Source of the DNA: an uncultured bacterium
Lineage (GTDB): Bacteria > Cyanobacteriota > Vampirovibrionia > Gastranaerophilales > Gastranaerophilaceae
NCBI GenBank assembly: GCA_905216055.1
Contig: CAJMSH010000010.1
Location: 1 to 53,606 of the forward strand
Length of the DNA: 53,606 bases
Direction: 5' to 3'
The position numbers and the translations under genes are program-made. A model generated the notes under the pieces. That model saw nothing but the letters and a program-made list of their open reading frames with translations. It had not been told where the DNA came from and ran no database searches. Positions 41,908 to 51,439 of this stretch are shown piece after piece. Numbering within the stretch: the first letter of the stretch is position 1; the number at the start of each line of letters is the position of its first letter.

Positions 41908-42450
41908 TTAATTTTCTTTTTTTGTTAAATCTTCTGTAATAATACCGCCTGAACCACGGTCAATTTCACGTTTAAACGGTTTGTCATTTTCGTCATACCA
42001 AGTTTTGACTGTTCCGCGTTCTACAATTTTTTCAATTCTTTTGCCGTTTTCTTCAAACTGCATATATGTTGTTATTTCTCCAGGAAAAGATGTTATAATT
42101 TCTGTTTTTTTGGCTCCGCTATCATAGTAATCATAATCATATTCATCTTTTTTGGCTAAAACATTATTTTCATCATAAACAGATTCGTTTTTATAAACCA
42201 TTTTCCCAAATTCATCAAAATGATGAGAGATTTCAACATTTCTATCTCTGGCATAATCCATTATTAGTCTATTTTTAGTATTGTAACCTCTGAAAAGTAG
42301 TGTGCCGTCAGGACATTTTTCATAAACAGATAAACCTATTTCTGTTTTCTGTTCGATAACTTGAGTTCCGTCAGGCTTTATGTAAGACGGTGCCATCGGG
42401 TCTTTATTTGGTTTTTTTTCAAAAGGGTTTACAAAAAAACTTTTAGCCAT
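41908..42450 (-). CDS. 180-aa protein with antitoxin- or MORN-like short repeats
   Basis: Starts MAKSFFVNPFEKKP; an upstream ATG (42459) overlaps the -10 TATAAT and was rejected. The body has short repeats of the type DEFGKMVYKNESVYDENN, then TVKTWYDENDKPFKRE, resembling the degenerate beta-hairpin repeats (x-x-Y-D-x-x-G/N) seen in MORN-like and YwqK-type proteins. No signal peptide. TATAAT is seven bases before the ATG, without a ribosome site. Confidence 0.6.
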   Translation of the reverse strand: MAKSFFVNPFEKKPNKDPMAPSYIKPDGTQVIEQKTEIGLSVYEKCPDGTLLFRGYNTKNRLIMDYARDRNVEISHHFDEFGKMVYKNESVYDENNVLAKKDEYDYDYYDSGAKKTEIITSFPGEITTYMQFEENGKRIEKIVERGTVKTWYDENDKPFKREIDRGSGGIITEDLTKKEN

Positions 42451-42513
42451 AGTATTCATTATATCGTAAAAATTTTTTAAATCTTTAATATAATCCTCTA
42501 TTCGGATTACTTA

Positions 42514-42522
42514 TGATATAAT
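42514..42522 (+). promoter_or_regulatory. Extended -10 of the 42.5-kb operon
   Basis: TGA-TATAAT is followed by six bases and the ATG at 42529; the +1 is predicted to be the first base of the start codon. Confidence 0.65.
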
Positions 42523-42528
42523 TTTATT

Positions 42529-43413
42529 ATGAAAAAACTTCTTCTTGTATGTTTAATATTTCCGTGCATAGCTGTCAGCGCAAGCGAAATGACTGAAGAT
42601 TATTTTGATATTGCCGCAAATTATGCAACTTATGGACAGTATAATGATGCGTTGGTTTATATAAATAAAATTTTGCAGGAAGAACCTTCAAACACTGATG
42701 CACAAGATGTAAAAGCTGTTTTATCAAGAGTTATAAATCAATATTCTAAATCATATCTTACAACTACTGATAAGAATATTCGTGATGCGCAAAATTACAA
42801 ATCATTAGGTGACAAATCAAAACAAACTCAAGCTCTTTTAAATGCTACTAATGATTATTGGGCTTTATATTCGCTTGCACAATTTTATTATGATAGCGAA
42901 GATTATCAAAACGCAATCAATTATTATCAAAAAGCAGCTTCTCTAAAACCTGATTTTTCTCAAAATTATTTGGGACTTGCTCTTTCTTACGACAAGACAA
43001 AAGATTATGACAATGCTTTAAAAATGGTGAATAAATATTTGACATATAACAAAGAAGCAGATATCGCGTTTGCTCTTAGAGCCGAAATTAATATGCAGTT
43101 GAATAATTTGTCTGATGCTGAAAAAGATATTAAGCAGGCTCTTGATATTGAAGAAAATATTTCATATTTACTGACAGAAGCAAAAATATATTATGCAAAA
43201 GGAGATTACAATACAGCTTGGGAAAAATTTAATTTTCTTTCCAAAAATATACAAACATCAGAGGTTCACAAATATCTTGGTTTGTGCGATTATGCTTTGA
43301 ACAATCTATCAAGTGCTTTGTTGAATATAGATAAAGCAATTATTCTTTCTGATAATGATAAAGAACTTAATAAAAAGTACGACGAAATAAAAACAGCTCT
43401 GGATAAAAAATGA
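42529..43413 (+). CDS. Exported TPR-repeat protein
   Basis: A 294-aa protein with signal peptide (residues 1-18, MKKLLLVCLIFPCIAVSA) and five or more TPR units (for example GQYNDALVYINKILQEEP, EDYQNAINYYQKAASLKPD, KDYDNALKMVNKYL, NNLSDAEKDIKQAL). It is probably a periplasmic scaffold. The TGA stop overlaps the ATG of the next gene (ATGA), indicating translational coupling with the phosphoesterase. Confidence 0.85.
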   Translation: MKKLLLVCLIFPCIAVSASEMTEDYFDIAANYATYGQYNDALVYINKILQEEPSNTDAQDVKAVLSRVINQYSKSYLTTTDKNIRDAQNYKSLGDKSKQTQALLNATNDYWALYSLAQFYYDSEDYQNAINYYQKAASLKPDFSQNYLGLALSYDKTKDYDNALKMVNKYLTYNKEADIAFALRAEINMQLNNLSDAEKDIKQALDIEENISYLLTEAKIYYAKGDYNTAWEKFNFLSKNIQTSEVHKYLGLCDYALNNLSSALLNIDKAIILSDNDKELNKKYDEIKTALDKK

Positions 43414-44414
43414 AAAAGACCGTAACAAGACATTATAAAAAAACAGTAAGAAGAACAAAAAAGGAACCGATTATGACAAGAATTAAAAATTGGTCAATAT
43501 CTTTATTATTGGCTGCAGCAATGCTTTACGGATTGCAATGTTACAGCAGCACTTCGGCTTTGAAATTTGCTCAATTAAGTGATGTTCATTTTTATACGGG
43601 AAGTAATAACACAACTTATAAAATGATTGGAGAATCTCCTGAACTTTTAGATGATGCAATTTCTCAGATAAACGCTATTCCGAATGTTTCTTTTGTAATG
43701 TTTACGGGCGATTTGATAGACAAACCTTTTGAAAAGGAATTAAGTGCATTTCTTCCGCATACGGAAAAACTTAATGCTCCTTGGTATTTTGCTTTTGGAA
43801 ACCATGACACAATGTATGGCGGATATTTGACTCCAAAAGTTTATATGGAGCTTGTAAATAAATATAATAAAAATTACAAATTTGAAAAATCATACTATTC
43901 TTTTGTTCCTCAAAAGGGTTACAAAGTTATCGTTCTTGATTCCATAATCCGTGACAGATTGACTGCGAATGGAAGAATTGGTGATGAACAGCTTGCATGG
44001 CTTGATAATGAACTTGCAAATTCTACAAAAGATACTGTTTTAATCTTTATGCACGTTCCTATTCTTGAACCTTATAACAGCCCAAATCACAGATTGCTCG
44101 ATGCTGATAAGGTAGAAGCAATTTTTAGTAAATATAAAAATCCGATAGCTGTTTTTCAGGGACATTATCATGGCGCAAAAATTACGCAAAAAGGAAATAT
44201 TTTATACGTAAGTTGTCCTGCTCTTGTTTCTTATCCAAACGCTTTCAGAATGGTGACTGTTACAAATTACAGAAATAAAGTTGTTTTTAATATTCAAAAT
44301 AAAGAAACAAATTTGAAAAATGTTCAAAAACTAGCTAAAATTCTTGTATTCGGAACAAGTGTTTATTCCGGTGAAGAAAAAGATCAAAATGCAACAATTA
44401 CAATAAAAAAATAA
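43410..44414 (+). CDS. Membrane-anchored metallophosphoesterase
   Basis: A 334-aa protein with a basic N-terminus (KKTVTRHYKKTVRRTKKEP) and a membrane anchor at about residues 28-47. Calcineurin-like motifs: QLSDVHF (Asp58, His60), FTGDLID, FGNHDT, FMHVPILE and FQGHYHGA. It is of the same fold as the 13.4-kb protein but not a close copy. It follows the TPR gene with a 4-base overlap and precedes the MBL gene by 10 bases, so the three form one operon. Confidence 0.88.
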   Translation: MKKTVTRHYKKTVRRTKKEPIMTRIKNWSISLLLAAAMLYGLQCYSSTSALKFAQLSDVHFYTGSNNTTYKMIGESPELLDDAISQINAIPNVSFVMFTGDLIDKPFEKELSAFLPHTEKLNAPWYFAFGNHDTMYGGYLTPKVYMELVNKYNKNYKFEKSYYSFVPQKGYKVIVLDSIIRDRLTANGRIGDEQLAWLDNELANSTKDTVLIFMHVPILEPYNSPNHRLLDADKVEAIFSKYKNPIAVFQGHYHGAKITQKGNILYVSCPALVSYPNAFRMVTVTNYRNKVVFNIQNKETNLKNVQKLAKILVFGTSVYSGEEKDQNATITIKK

Positions 44415-44424
44415 GGAAGATAAT

Positions 44425-45354
44425 ATGAGTGAATTTAGTGTAAAATTTAGAGGAGTAAGAGGCAGTTATCCGATTGCTAATAAAGATTTTTTGCAATACG
44501 GCGGAAATACTTCTTGTGTAGAGGTTAATGTAAACGGACATTTGATAATCCTTGATGCAGGAAGCGGTCTTATTAATATCGGAAGTGAATTGACTGAAAA
44601 ATATATTAAATCAGGATTAACCCCGTCTGAAAGAACTCCGATTAAAGCTACCGTATTAATTTCTCATATTCACCAAGACCATATTCAAGGGTTTACCTTC
44701 TTTAAGCCTTTGCATATTCCGTCATCTGTTGTTAATGTTTACGGGAATGTTAATTACAACGAAAGCTTGTCTGATGAACTTGCAGAACTTTTATTCGGAA
44801 AATCTTTTCCGCTTGATTTAGGCGATATTGCAGGGAATTTGAATATTAAAGATTTGAGCGAAACAGAAGGTATTATTCTTCGTCACGGTGAGGAAACTCC
44901 TATTATCAAAAGAATTGAAAACGAAGTGGATGCAAAAGCCGAAAATGATGATGTTTTAATCACTTGTTATCGTTCTTATGCTCACCCTCAAGAAGGTGTG
45001 CTGATTTACAAGATTTCTTATAAAGATAAAGTTCTTGTTTATGCAACGGATAAAGAAAGCTATCCGGGCGGAGATAAAAAACTTGCAAACTTTGCAAGAG
45101 GTTGCAACGTTTTAATCCATGATGCACAATATACTATGGAGGATTATTTGGACGCTTATTCTCCAAAACAAGGTTATGGGCATTCGACTTTTGACATGGC
45201 TCTTGAAGCTAAAAAACAAGCTAATGCGGAAAAATTAGTATTTTTCCATTATGATCCTGAATATGATGACAATAAATTAAATGCAATTCGTGATAAATAT
45301 AAACAAGACGATATTGTGTTTGCTTATGAAGGTTTGGAAATTGATTTAATCTAA
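44425..45354 (+). CDS. MBL-fold metallohydrolase
   Basis: A 309-aa protein. The zinc-site motif is ISHIHQDHIQGF (HxHxDH), followed by a later His (AHPQEG region), an Asp in YATDKE and HDAQYT/GHSTFD near the C-terminus. The N-terminal VKFRGVRGSYP and GGNTSCVEV are typical of the PQQB/Cft2-like MBL proteins that are often phosphodiesterases or lactonases. AAGGAAG precedes the ATG. It is in the operon with the TPR and phosphoesterase genes. Confidence 0.88.
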   Translation: MSEFSVKFRGVRGSYPIANKDFLQYGGNTSCVEVNVNGHLIILDAGSGLINIGSELTEKYIKSGLTPSERTPIKATVLISHIHQDHIQGFTFFKPLHIPSSVVNVYGNVNYNESLSDELAELLFGKSFPLDLGDIAGNLNIKDLSETEGIILRHGEETPIIKRIENEVDAKAENDDVLITCYRSYAHPQEGVLIYKISYKDKVLVYATDKESYPGGDKKLANFARGCNVLIHDAQYTMEDYLDAYSPKQGYGHSTFDMALEAKKQANAEKLVFFHYDPEYDDNKLNAIRDKYKQDDIVFAYEGLEIDLI

Positions 45355-45375
45355 TTTTTAATTAAATTTATAAGT

Positions 45376-45936
45376 ATGAAAAAATATTTAATAATACTTT
45401 TAATGTTTTTAAGTTTTTTGGCATCCGGTTACAGAAAACCTGATGTTTATGTAATCGATGCGACAAAAAACGCTTATTTGCATAATAATATGGGGTTGCG
45501 ATATATGAATGAACACCTTTATTATGCTGCAATTCAGGAATTTAAAATTGCAATAAGCTTAAACCCCAATACTCAGGCAACTTCCGTTTATTATAAAAAT
45601 ATAGGTGATGCCTATATGGCAATAGGTTATCCTAGTCAGGCTCTAAAGCCTTATGAAGATGCAATTAACCAATATGGACTTAATTTTCAATACTATCAAG
45701 ATCTTGCAAAATGTTATAAATCTTTAGGACTTGTTAATGCAAAAATACAAGAATACAGCAAAGGCTCAAATATTTTGAACAAAGTCATGCTTGGGCTTTT
45801 ATATATTGAAAGCGGTAATAAAAAACGCGGTATAATTATTCTTGATGAATTTGCGATGAAAGAGCCTGACCTTATAATTACGACAGCAGTTAAAAAGTAT
45901 ATAAAAGATACTGTAAAGCATGTCGATGATTTGTAG
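45376..45936 (+). CDS. Exported TPR-repeat protein
   Basis: A 186-aa protein with a signal peptide (MKKYLIILLMFLSFLASG) and at least three TPR motifs (LYYAAIQEFKIAISLNPN, GYPSQALKPYEDAIN, NFQYYQDLAKCYKSLG). There is no lipobox Cys near the cleavage site. It lies 21 bases after the MBL gene and is probably the last gene of the same operon. Ribosome site weak. Confidence 0.78.
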   Translation: MKKYLIILLMFLSFLASGYRKPDVYVIDATKNAYLHNNMGLRYMNEHLYYAAIQEFKIAISLNPNTQATSVYYKNIGDAYMAIGYPSQALKPYEDAINQYGLNFQYYQDLAKCYKSLGLVNAKIQEYSKGSNILNKVMLGLLYIESGNKKRGIIILDEFAMKEPDLIITTAVKKYIKDTVKHVDDL

Positions 45937-45966
45937 TAAACAAGGGTATTTCGAGGATTTTCTACA

Positions 45967-47958
45967 CTAAATACTTGTTGATAAAGATGGAGCAATACTG
46001 ATAAATTGACGAACCAAATCAGCGTCCCAAAGTTTGCCAGCACCTTCTTTTAAGATTTCGCATGCTTTTTCAACGCTCATACCTTTACGATAAGGTCTGT
46101 CGGAAATAAGTGCGTGATATGTATCTGCAACAGCAACAATCCTTGCAGCAAGCGGAATTTCATCACCTTTCAAATGTTCTGGGTATCCGCTTCCGTCAAT
46201 ATGTTCATGGTGATATTTTACGATAGGAATTAAATCACGCAAAGCTTCGTTTGGCTTTAACACTTTTTCAGCACCTATTACAGGGTGTTGTTTCATAATT
46301 TCCCATTCATCACCTTCAAGTTTGCCAGGTTTTTTAAGTACGTTTTCAGGAATTCCGATTTTGCCGACATCGTGTAATAATGCGCCAAGTTTAATTCTTT
46401 GGACTTCTTCTTCAGGAAGATTAACTGCACGTGCAAGAGCTTCCGAATAACGTGAAACTGATGTTGAGTGACCTTTTGTATAAGGATCTTTTGCATCAAT
46501 TGCGCTTGCTAAAGAGTTTGCAAGCTCCATAAGGTGATTGTGTGAAACAATTTGTTCATTGTTAAATTTGTGGATAAGTTCTTCGTTAAAATCAATTCCG
46601 AGTTGTGAGTGACGTTTTGCAACAACTTCAGCAAACGAATTGAGTGCATCATCATCCCAGAAATTGAAATCTGATGAACTTATAATTGCAGACATGCCCT
46701 CTTTATAACCTTTTGCCTGAGAAATATACATTGCCTGTTCTGCAAGGATTAAGAGTTTTTCCTGATCTCTGCTGCATTCAGGATATGTAGCAATTCCGAC
46801 TGAAACCTTGACAGGTCCGACATCATCTACAAAACAACAAGACAGACAATAAGTTATATATTCAGCCAAATACTTGGCATCAGGTGTATTTGTGTCAGGT
46901 AAAATTATTGCGATTTCATCTCCGCCGTAACGTCCTGCTTTGTCTGTACTTCTTATATTTTGTTTAACCTTTTCAGCAAGAAGTTTGATTACCTCATCAC
47001 CTTTAGCATGACCTAGTTCTCTGTTAATTTTAGAGATATTATTTACGTCAAGCATAATGATTGATAAATTGGAATCATTTTCTTCTGCTTTTTTAAGCTC
47101 TGCTTTAAGCACTTCTTGGAAGCCTCTGTGTGTATAAAGCCCTGTAAGTGTATCTGTATTTGCATACTTGTTAGTCTGTTCCAAAAGCTCAACGTTATCC
47201 ATAAAAAGTGCACAATAATCAGCTATAAATGAAAATAGACCGATATGATTATCTATATCGTTTTTGCCGATTACCATAACACCTTTGCAACCGCTGACAG
47301 AATTTAGCGGGAACAAATATGCTGATGATTCATTGACATAAGGAATATCAAGGAATTTGTTATCATTTCTAACAACTGGTTGAGCAGTCTTAAAGCATTC
47401 AATAACAGGGTTTGTTTCATCTGAAAGCAAAAGCTTTGATGTGTATGTGCTGCCCATTGAGTTGAATAATTTTATGTTTATACATTTGGATTTTTCATGG
47501 AAAACACCGAATGCTGTGAATACACTTTTTAATCTGTCCGTAAACAAATCATGAACGGCTGTAAAAAGTTCATGTACGCTTGTTTTGTTGGATAAAACTT
47601 CATTTAAACTGTTTACAAGCTCAGGATAATCAATAACTCTGTGAGAATTAGCAAGAGTTTGATTCATATAACCTGCATACATTCTGTTAGCGGTTTTGTT
47701 AGTGTTAAAGTTGTTGATACGAGCAACAATACTGTCTGTTTCTGCTGCAATAGGGTTTGAAGCAGCTTTTGGTTGAGTCGGTTTTTGTATTTCAGTTTTT
47801 TCTGCTGTATCAATTTTTATTGTGGCAGGTTTTTTCAAGGCAGGTTTTCTAAGCTCATTCAACTGTTTTGCAAGCGGATTGGAAACTGTCTTGTCAGCTT
47901 TTTTGGGTTTTTTAGCCTTTATTTCTTTAATTTCTTTTTCTTTATTATCGTTCAACAC
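45967..47958 (-). CDS. GAF-like / degenerate GGDEF / HD-GYP protein
   Basis: A 663-aa protein. Residues 1-90 are Lys/Pro-rich and disordered; 115-260 resemble a GAF-type sensor domain; 265-420 form a GGDEF domain whose active site reads YGGDEIA (345-349); 490-640 form an HD-GYP domain (ALLHDVGKIGIP, HHEHIDGSGYP, ADTYHALISDRPYR). HD-GYP proteins hydrolyse c-di-GMP. The GGDEF part may be allosteric or weakly active. GTG start preceded by TAGGTGT. Soluble. Confidence 0.9.
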   Translation of the reverse strand: MLNDNKEKEIKEIKAKKPKKADKTVSNPLAKQLNELRKPALKKPATIKIDTAEKTEIQKPTQPKAASNPIAAETDSIVARINNFNTNKTANRMYAGYMNQTLANSHRVIDYPELVNSLNEVLSNKTSVHELFTAVHDLFTDRLKSVFTAFGVFHEKSKCINIKLFNSMGSTYTSKLLLSDETNPVIECFKTAQPVVRNDNKFLDIPYVNESSAYLFPLNSVSGCKGVMVIGKNDIDNHIGLFSFIADYCALFMDNVELLEQTNKYANTDTLTGLYTHRGFQEVLKAELKKAEENDSNLSIIMLDVNNISKINRELGHAKGDEVIKLLAEKVKQNIRSTDKAGRYGGDEIAIILPDTNTPDAKYLAEYITYCLSCCFVDDVGPVKVSVGIATYPECSRDQEKLLILAEQAMYISQAKGYKEGMSAIISSSDFNFWDDDALNSFAEVVAKRHSQLGIDFNEELIHKFNNEQIVSHNHLMELANSLASAIDAKDPYTKGHSTSVSRYSEALARAVNLPEEEVQRIKLGALLHDVGKIGIPENVLKKPGKLEGDEWEIMKQHPVIGAEKVLKPNEALRDLIPIVKYHHEHIDGSGYPEHLKGDEIPLAARIVAVADTYHALISDRPYRKGMSVEKACEILKEGAGKLWDADLVRQFISIAPSLSTSI

Positions 47959-48363
47959 TTACACCTACACACACACTTATTTCTTATAAAACTGCTGACA
48001 AATTATTTTTGCCCGATATGATGTTTAGTTTTACATTCCTTAAACTATTTTATAATACTTTTTGTTAAATACAATACGCCATTTAGACGGCAAAACTTAC
48101 CGTTTATTATAAAACGGATAATTTTCCTATAAGTTACAACCTATTTAGCAAATCCTATTACACTTGTAGTATAACTCTAATATCTTATTTTTACCAGTCT
48201 TTTTGTGTCGTTTTTTACACAAATTAATGTTTTTTGTGTTTTTATAGTATAATTTGAAAAAAATATACCCGTTTGCAGGAAGTTTTTCTTTTTGGAGTGC
48301 AGATATATTTGTGGGTTAAATCGAAAAAGAAAAAGTTGCTATATGATTTTATGAGGGGAAATT
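47959..48363. other. 405-base intergenic region with nhaD-like gene leader
   Basis: No coding potential was seen. It holds a CCGTTT/AAACGG hairpin (about 48100-48116) and a possible -10 TATAAT at 48248-48253 with weak -35, which would give a leader of about 105 bases. The leader contains GCAGGAAGTTT (48275-48285), an 11-base match to the arm of the RNA candidate at 52792-52802. Confidence 0.4.
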
Positions 48364-49695
48364 ATGTTAAACGAATTGGTTCATAGTTACGGAATGGTGA
48401 TATCAGGTGCAATTCTTTTAGTTGCGTATATTTTTATAGCTTCCGAAAAAATACAAAAATCTGTTGTTGCGCTTGTAGGAGCTGCTTTGACTATGCTTTT
48501 GGGACTTTTGCCGTTTCACGGGCATTATGATGTTCAGAGTGCAAAATATATAAAATCCGTGTTTGAATATATTGAATTTGATGTAATTTTCTTGCTTGTC
48601 GGAATGATGATAATTGTCCATATAGCGGCAAAAAGCGGAGTATTCAAGTGGATGGCATTAGAGCTTTTGAAATTAACTAAGGGGCATCCGAAATTTGTTT
48701 TGTTTGCACTTGCTCTGTTTACTGCGGTTGCGTCTGCATTTTTGGATAATGTTACGACTGTTGTTTTGATTATGCCTGTAACATTTGTTATTGCAAAAGA
48801 GTTGGAATGTGATTCAATACCGTTTTTAATAACTGAGGTTTTGGCATCGAATATCGGTGGTACTGCTACATTAATCGGTGATCCGCCAAATATTATTATC
48901 GGTGCTAAGGCGGGTTTAAGTTTTATGGATTTTGTAAATGAGCTTACTTTGATTGTAAGTATTATATTTGTGGTTTGTGTGGGGATTTTGATTTTTATGT
49001 TCAGAAAATCACTCAAGACAACTGCTGATAAGATGGAGCATATTGCAAATTTAGACAATTCTAAAACAATTACGGATAAAAAACTTATGATACGCTCAAT
49101 GATTACGTTAATTCTTGTTATAGCGGGGTTTGTAACTCATGATATGACGGGAATTCCTGCGTATGTATTTGCCGTTGCAGGCGGTGCGTTTCTTCTTTTG
49201 TTTGAAAATCCGAAAGAGGTTTATAGAGATGTTGAGTGGCTTACTATATTTTTCTTTATCGGGCTATTTATTATTATAGGCGGATTTGAGGCAAACGGTG
49301 GAATAAGTTTTCTTGCAGATAAGCTTATTGAATTTACTCATGGAAGTTTGAGTGTTGCTACAATGTTTATTTTGTGGGGTTCCGGAATTTTATCTGGAAT
49401 AGTTGATAATATTCCTTATACGGCTACAATGGCACCTATGATTGCACAGGTTCAGCATACTTTGCCTTATGCAGGGGTCGGGCATCATCCTTTGTGGTGG
49501 GCTTTGTCGCTCGGAGCTTGTTTGGGCGGAAACTTGACTATTATTGGTGCTGCGGCAAATGTTATTGTTAGTGAAACTGCTGCTGTTAAAGGTCATCCGA
49601 TTTCATTTATGCGGTTTATGAAATACGGGGTGATTGTAACTTTTGTTTCGTTGGCTCTAAGCTCTGCGTATTTGTATTTGAAATATTTGCATTAA
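48364..49695 (+). CDS. Ion transporter of the NhaD/ArsB (SLC13-like) superfamily
   Basis: A 443-aa protein with about 11-12 transmembrane helices. Characteristic segments are FLDNVTTVVLIMPVTFVIA, IGGTATLIGDPPNIIIGA and, in the second half, SGIVDNIPYTATMAPMI with SLGACLGGNLTIIGAAAN, the two inverted-repeat substrate loops. The family moves Na+/H+ (NhaD), arsenite or dicarboxylates; the ion here is uncertain. GAGGGG precedes the ATG. Confidence 0.88.
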   Translation: MLNELVHSYGMVISGAILLVAYIFIASEKIQKSVVALVGAALTMLLGLLPFHGHYDVQSAKYIKSVFEYIEFDVIFLLVGMMIIVHIAAKSGVFKWMALELLKLTKGHPKFVLFALALFTAVASAFLDNVTTVVLIMPVTFVIAKELECDSIPFLITEVLASNIGGTATLIGDPPNIIIGAKAGLSFMDFVNELTLIVSIIFVVCVGILIFMFRKSLKTTADKMEHIANLDNSKTITDKKLMIRSMITLILVIAGFVTHDMTGIPAYVFAVAGGAFLLLFENPKEVYRDVEWLTIFFFIGLFIIIGGFEANGGISFLADKLIEFTHGSLSVATMFILWGSGILSGIVDNIPYTATMAPMIAQVQHTLPYAGVGHHPLWWALSLGACLGGNLTIIGAAANVIVSETAAVKGHPISFMRFMKYGVIVTFVSLALSSAYLYLKYLH

Positions 49696-49762
49696 TAAAT
49701 TAGTATTTGATTTCGCTTTTTATGATAAAATTATTGTCGTAATTAGGGAGATATATTAATTT

Positions 49763-51439
49763 ATGGAAAAAACTATTAATTTTATAAAGAAACATCGTGA
49801 TTTATTCACGTTTCTTGGATTGTTGGTAATATGTTACTTTGTATTTTTCTTTAATATAGGGAATTATGCGTTGATGGATGTCGATGAAACAAGATATGTT
49901 TCAATGGCAAGAGATATGTTCCATGGAAAAGACTTTTTAACCCTTTATTTAAACGGGGATTATTTCTTTGAAAAACCTCCGCTTTATTTTTGGGGAGAGT
50001 GTTTGTCTTTTGCAATTTTTGGAAAAGTAAATGAATTTACTGCAAGATTTCCTGTTGCTTTGTATGGGACACTTTCTACTTTGCTTGTGTATTTTACGGG
50101 GAAAAAAGTTGTATCAAGAAGGTTTGGCGTAATATCTGCGATAATTCTTGCAACAACACTCGAATTTGTTATACTTGCAAAGTTTGCAATCCTTGATATT
50201 GTTGTTACTACATGTATAGGTTTTTCTGTAATGTTTGGCTTTTTAAGTCAATTTGTTTCAGACAAAAACAAAAAATATATGTGGTGGTTATTTTATATAT
50301 TTTCAGGTCTTGCTGTTATGGCTAAGGGAATTCCGGGATTTGTTGTTCCGTTTGCCGTTATGTTTTTTGTTACTCTGGCTAACAAAACTTTTAAACAGGT
50401 ATTTAGGCCTCAATATATTTTGCCGGGATTTTTGCTGTTTTTCTTAATCGTGCTTCCTTGGCATATTATTATGTTTAAAATTCATGATCCGTTATTTTTT
50501 AACGAATATATTATGAAGCATCATATAAACAGATTTTTCTCTTCAAGTCAAATTGACAGAAAACAACCGTTTTATTTCTATATTTTGACATTACTTTGGG
50601 GATTAATTCCTTGGATTTTCTCAGTAATTGCAATTGCGATTGCCAAGGTTAAGGCTATAAAAAATATAAGTTTTAAAGATTTGTCAGACAGAAAAAAATT
50701 CCTGTTATTTAACGGAATTGCATTTTTGGTAACTATGTTATTCTTCTCAGCTTCTAAAACAAAGTTGATTACATATATTTTACCTGTTTATTTCTTTACA
50801 TCTTTCTTAATAGGTGCGTTATGGGAAAATTATATGTTCAATAACAAATATAAAAAACCTGTTAATATATCAGTGTATATTTTGGGTGGAATTTGTATAT
50901 TGGCAGGGATTGTAACTTGTTTTTCAAAATACTTTTTGCCTGCTCAAGTATATTCTGATTTACTTATAATTAAATGGTTCAGTATATCACTTGTTCTTTT
51001 ATTCGGCATTTTCAGTATAGTTTGTGCTGTAAAAAATTGGACCAAAGGTGTTTTTGCATGTTATGCTTTGCTCATAATTATTGCATCTGCTTTTGGAACA
51101 AAATTGTTTTATAACATGGATTATGAATTTGGACAGAACGATTTGATGAGATTTGCAAAATATGCAAAACAAAATAACAAAAAAATCGTTGTTTTGAATA
51201 ACGAAAGAAAATATTCTGTTCTTTATTATTACAATTCTCCTGTTGATAAATATACAAAGAGCCGTGTTTATTACATTTCTCAAGATGATAAAAATGAAAT
51301 GGCAAAGCTTGGCGGAATTCTTGATGACCGTGATGTCGTAGTTGTTGTTAAAGAAAAGCAAATGCCTCAGGTTGATAAAACTCTTGATTTTGATATATTA
51401 CTTGATGGTAGAAAATATTCACTGGTAAAGGTTCATTAA
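49763..51439 (+). CDS. ArnT-like glycosyltransferase (GT-C, family 39/83)
   Basis: A 558-aa membrane protein with about 12 helices. The first periplasmic loop has MDVDETRYVSMARDMFHG and GDYFFEKPPLYFWGE, which match the catalytic acidic and KPPL motifs of ArnT-type enzymes that move sugars from undecaprenyl phosphate to lipid A or other surface acceptors. The C-terminal 110 residues are a soluble domain. The TAA stop overlaps the next ATG (TAATG). The acceptor is unknown. Confidence 0.88.
   Translation: MEKTINFIKKHRDLFTFLGLLVICYFVFFFNIGNYALMDVDETRYVSMARDMFHGKDFLTLYLNGDYFFEKPPLYFWGECLSFAIFGKVNEFTARFPVALYGTLSTLLVYFTGKKVVSRRFGVISAIILATTLEFVILAKFAILDIVVTTCIGFSVMFGFLSQFVSDKNKKYMWWLFYIFSGLAVMAKGIPGFVVPFAVMFFVTLANKTFKQVFRPQYILPGFLLFFLIVLPWHIIMFKIHDPLFFNEYIMKHHINRFFSSSQIDRKQPFYFYILTLLWGLIPWIFSVIAIAIAKVKAIKNISFKDLSDRKKFLLFNGIAFLVTMLFFSASKTKLITYILPVYFFTSFLIGALWENYMFNNKYKKPVNISVYILGGICILAGIVTCFSKYFLPAQVYSDLLIIKWFSISLVLLFGIFSIVCAVKNWTKGVFACYALLIIIASAFGTKLFYNMDYEFGQNDLMRFAKYAKQNNKKIVVLNNERKYSVLYYYNSPVDKYTKSRVYYISQDDKNEMAKLGGILDDRDVVVVVKEKQMPQVDKTLDFDILLDGRKYSLVKVH

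Noticed and set aside
48534..49058. 174-aa minus-strand frame inside the transporter gene
   Set aside because: Antisense of a clearly conserved transporter; composition typical of a shadow frame.
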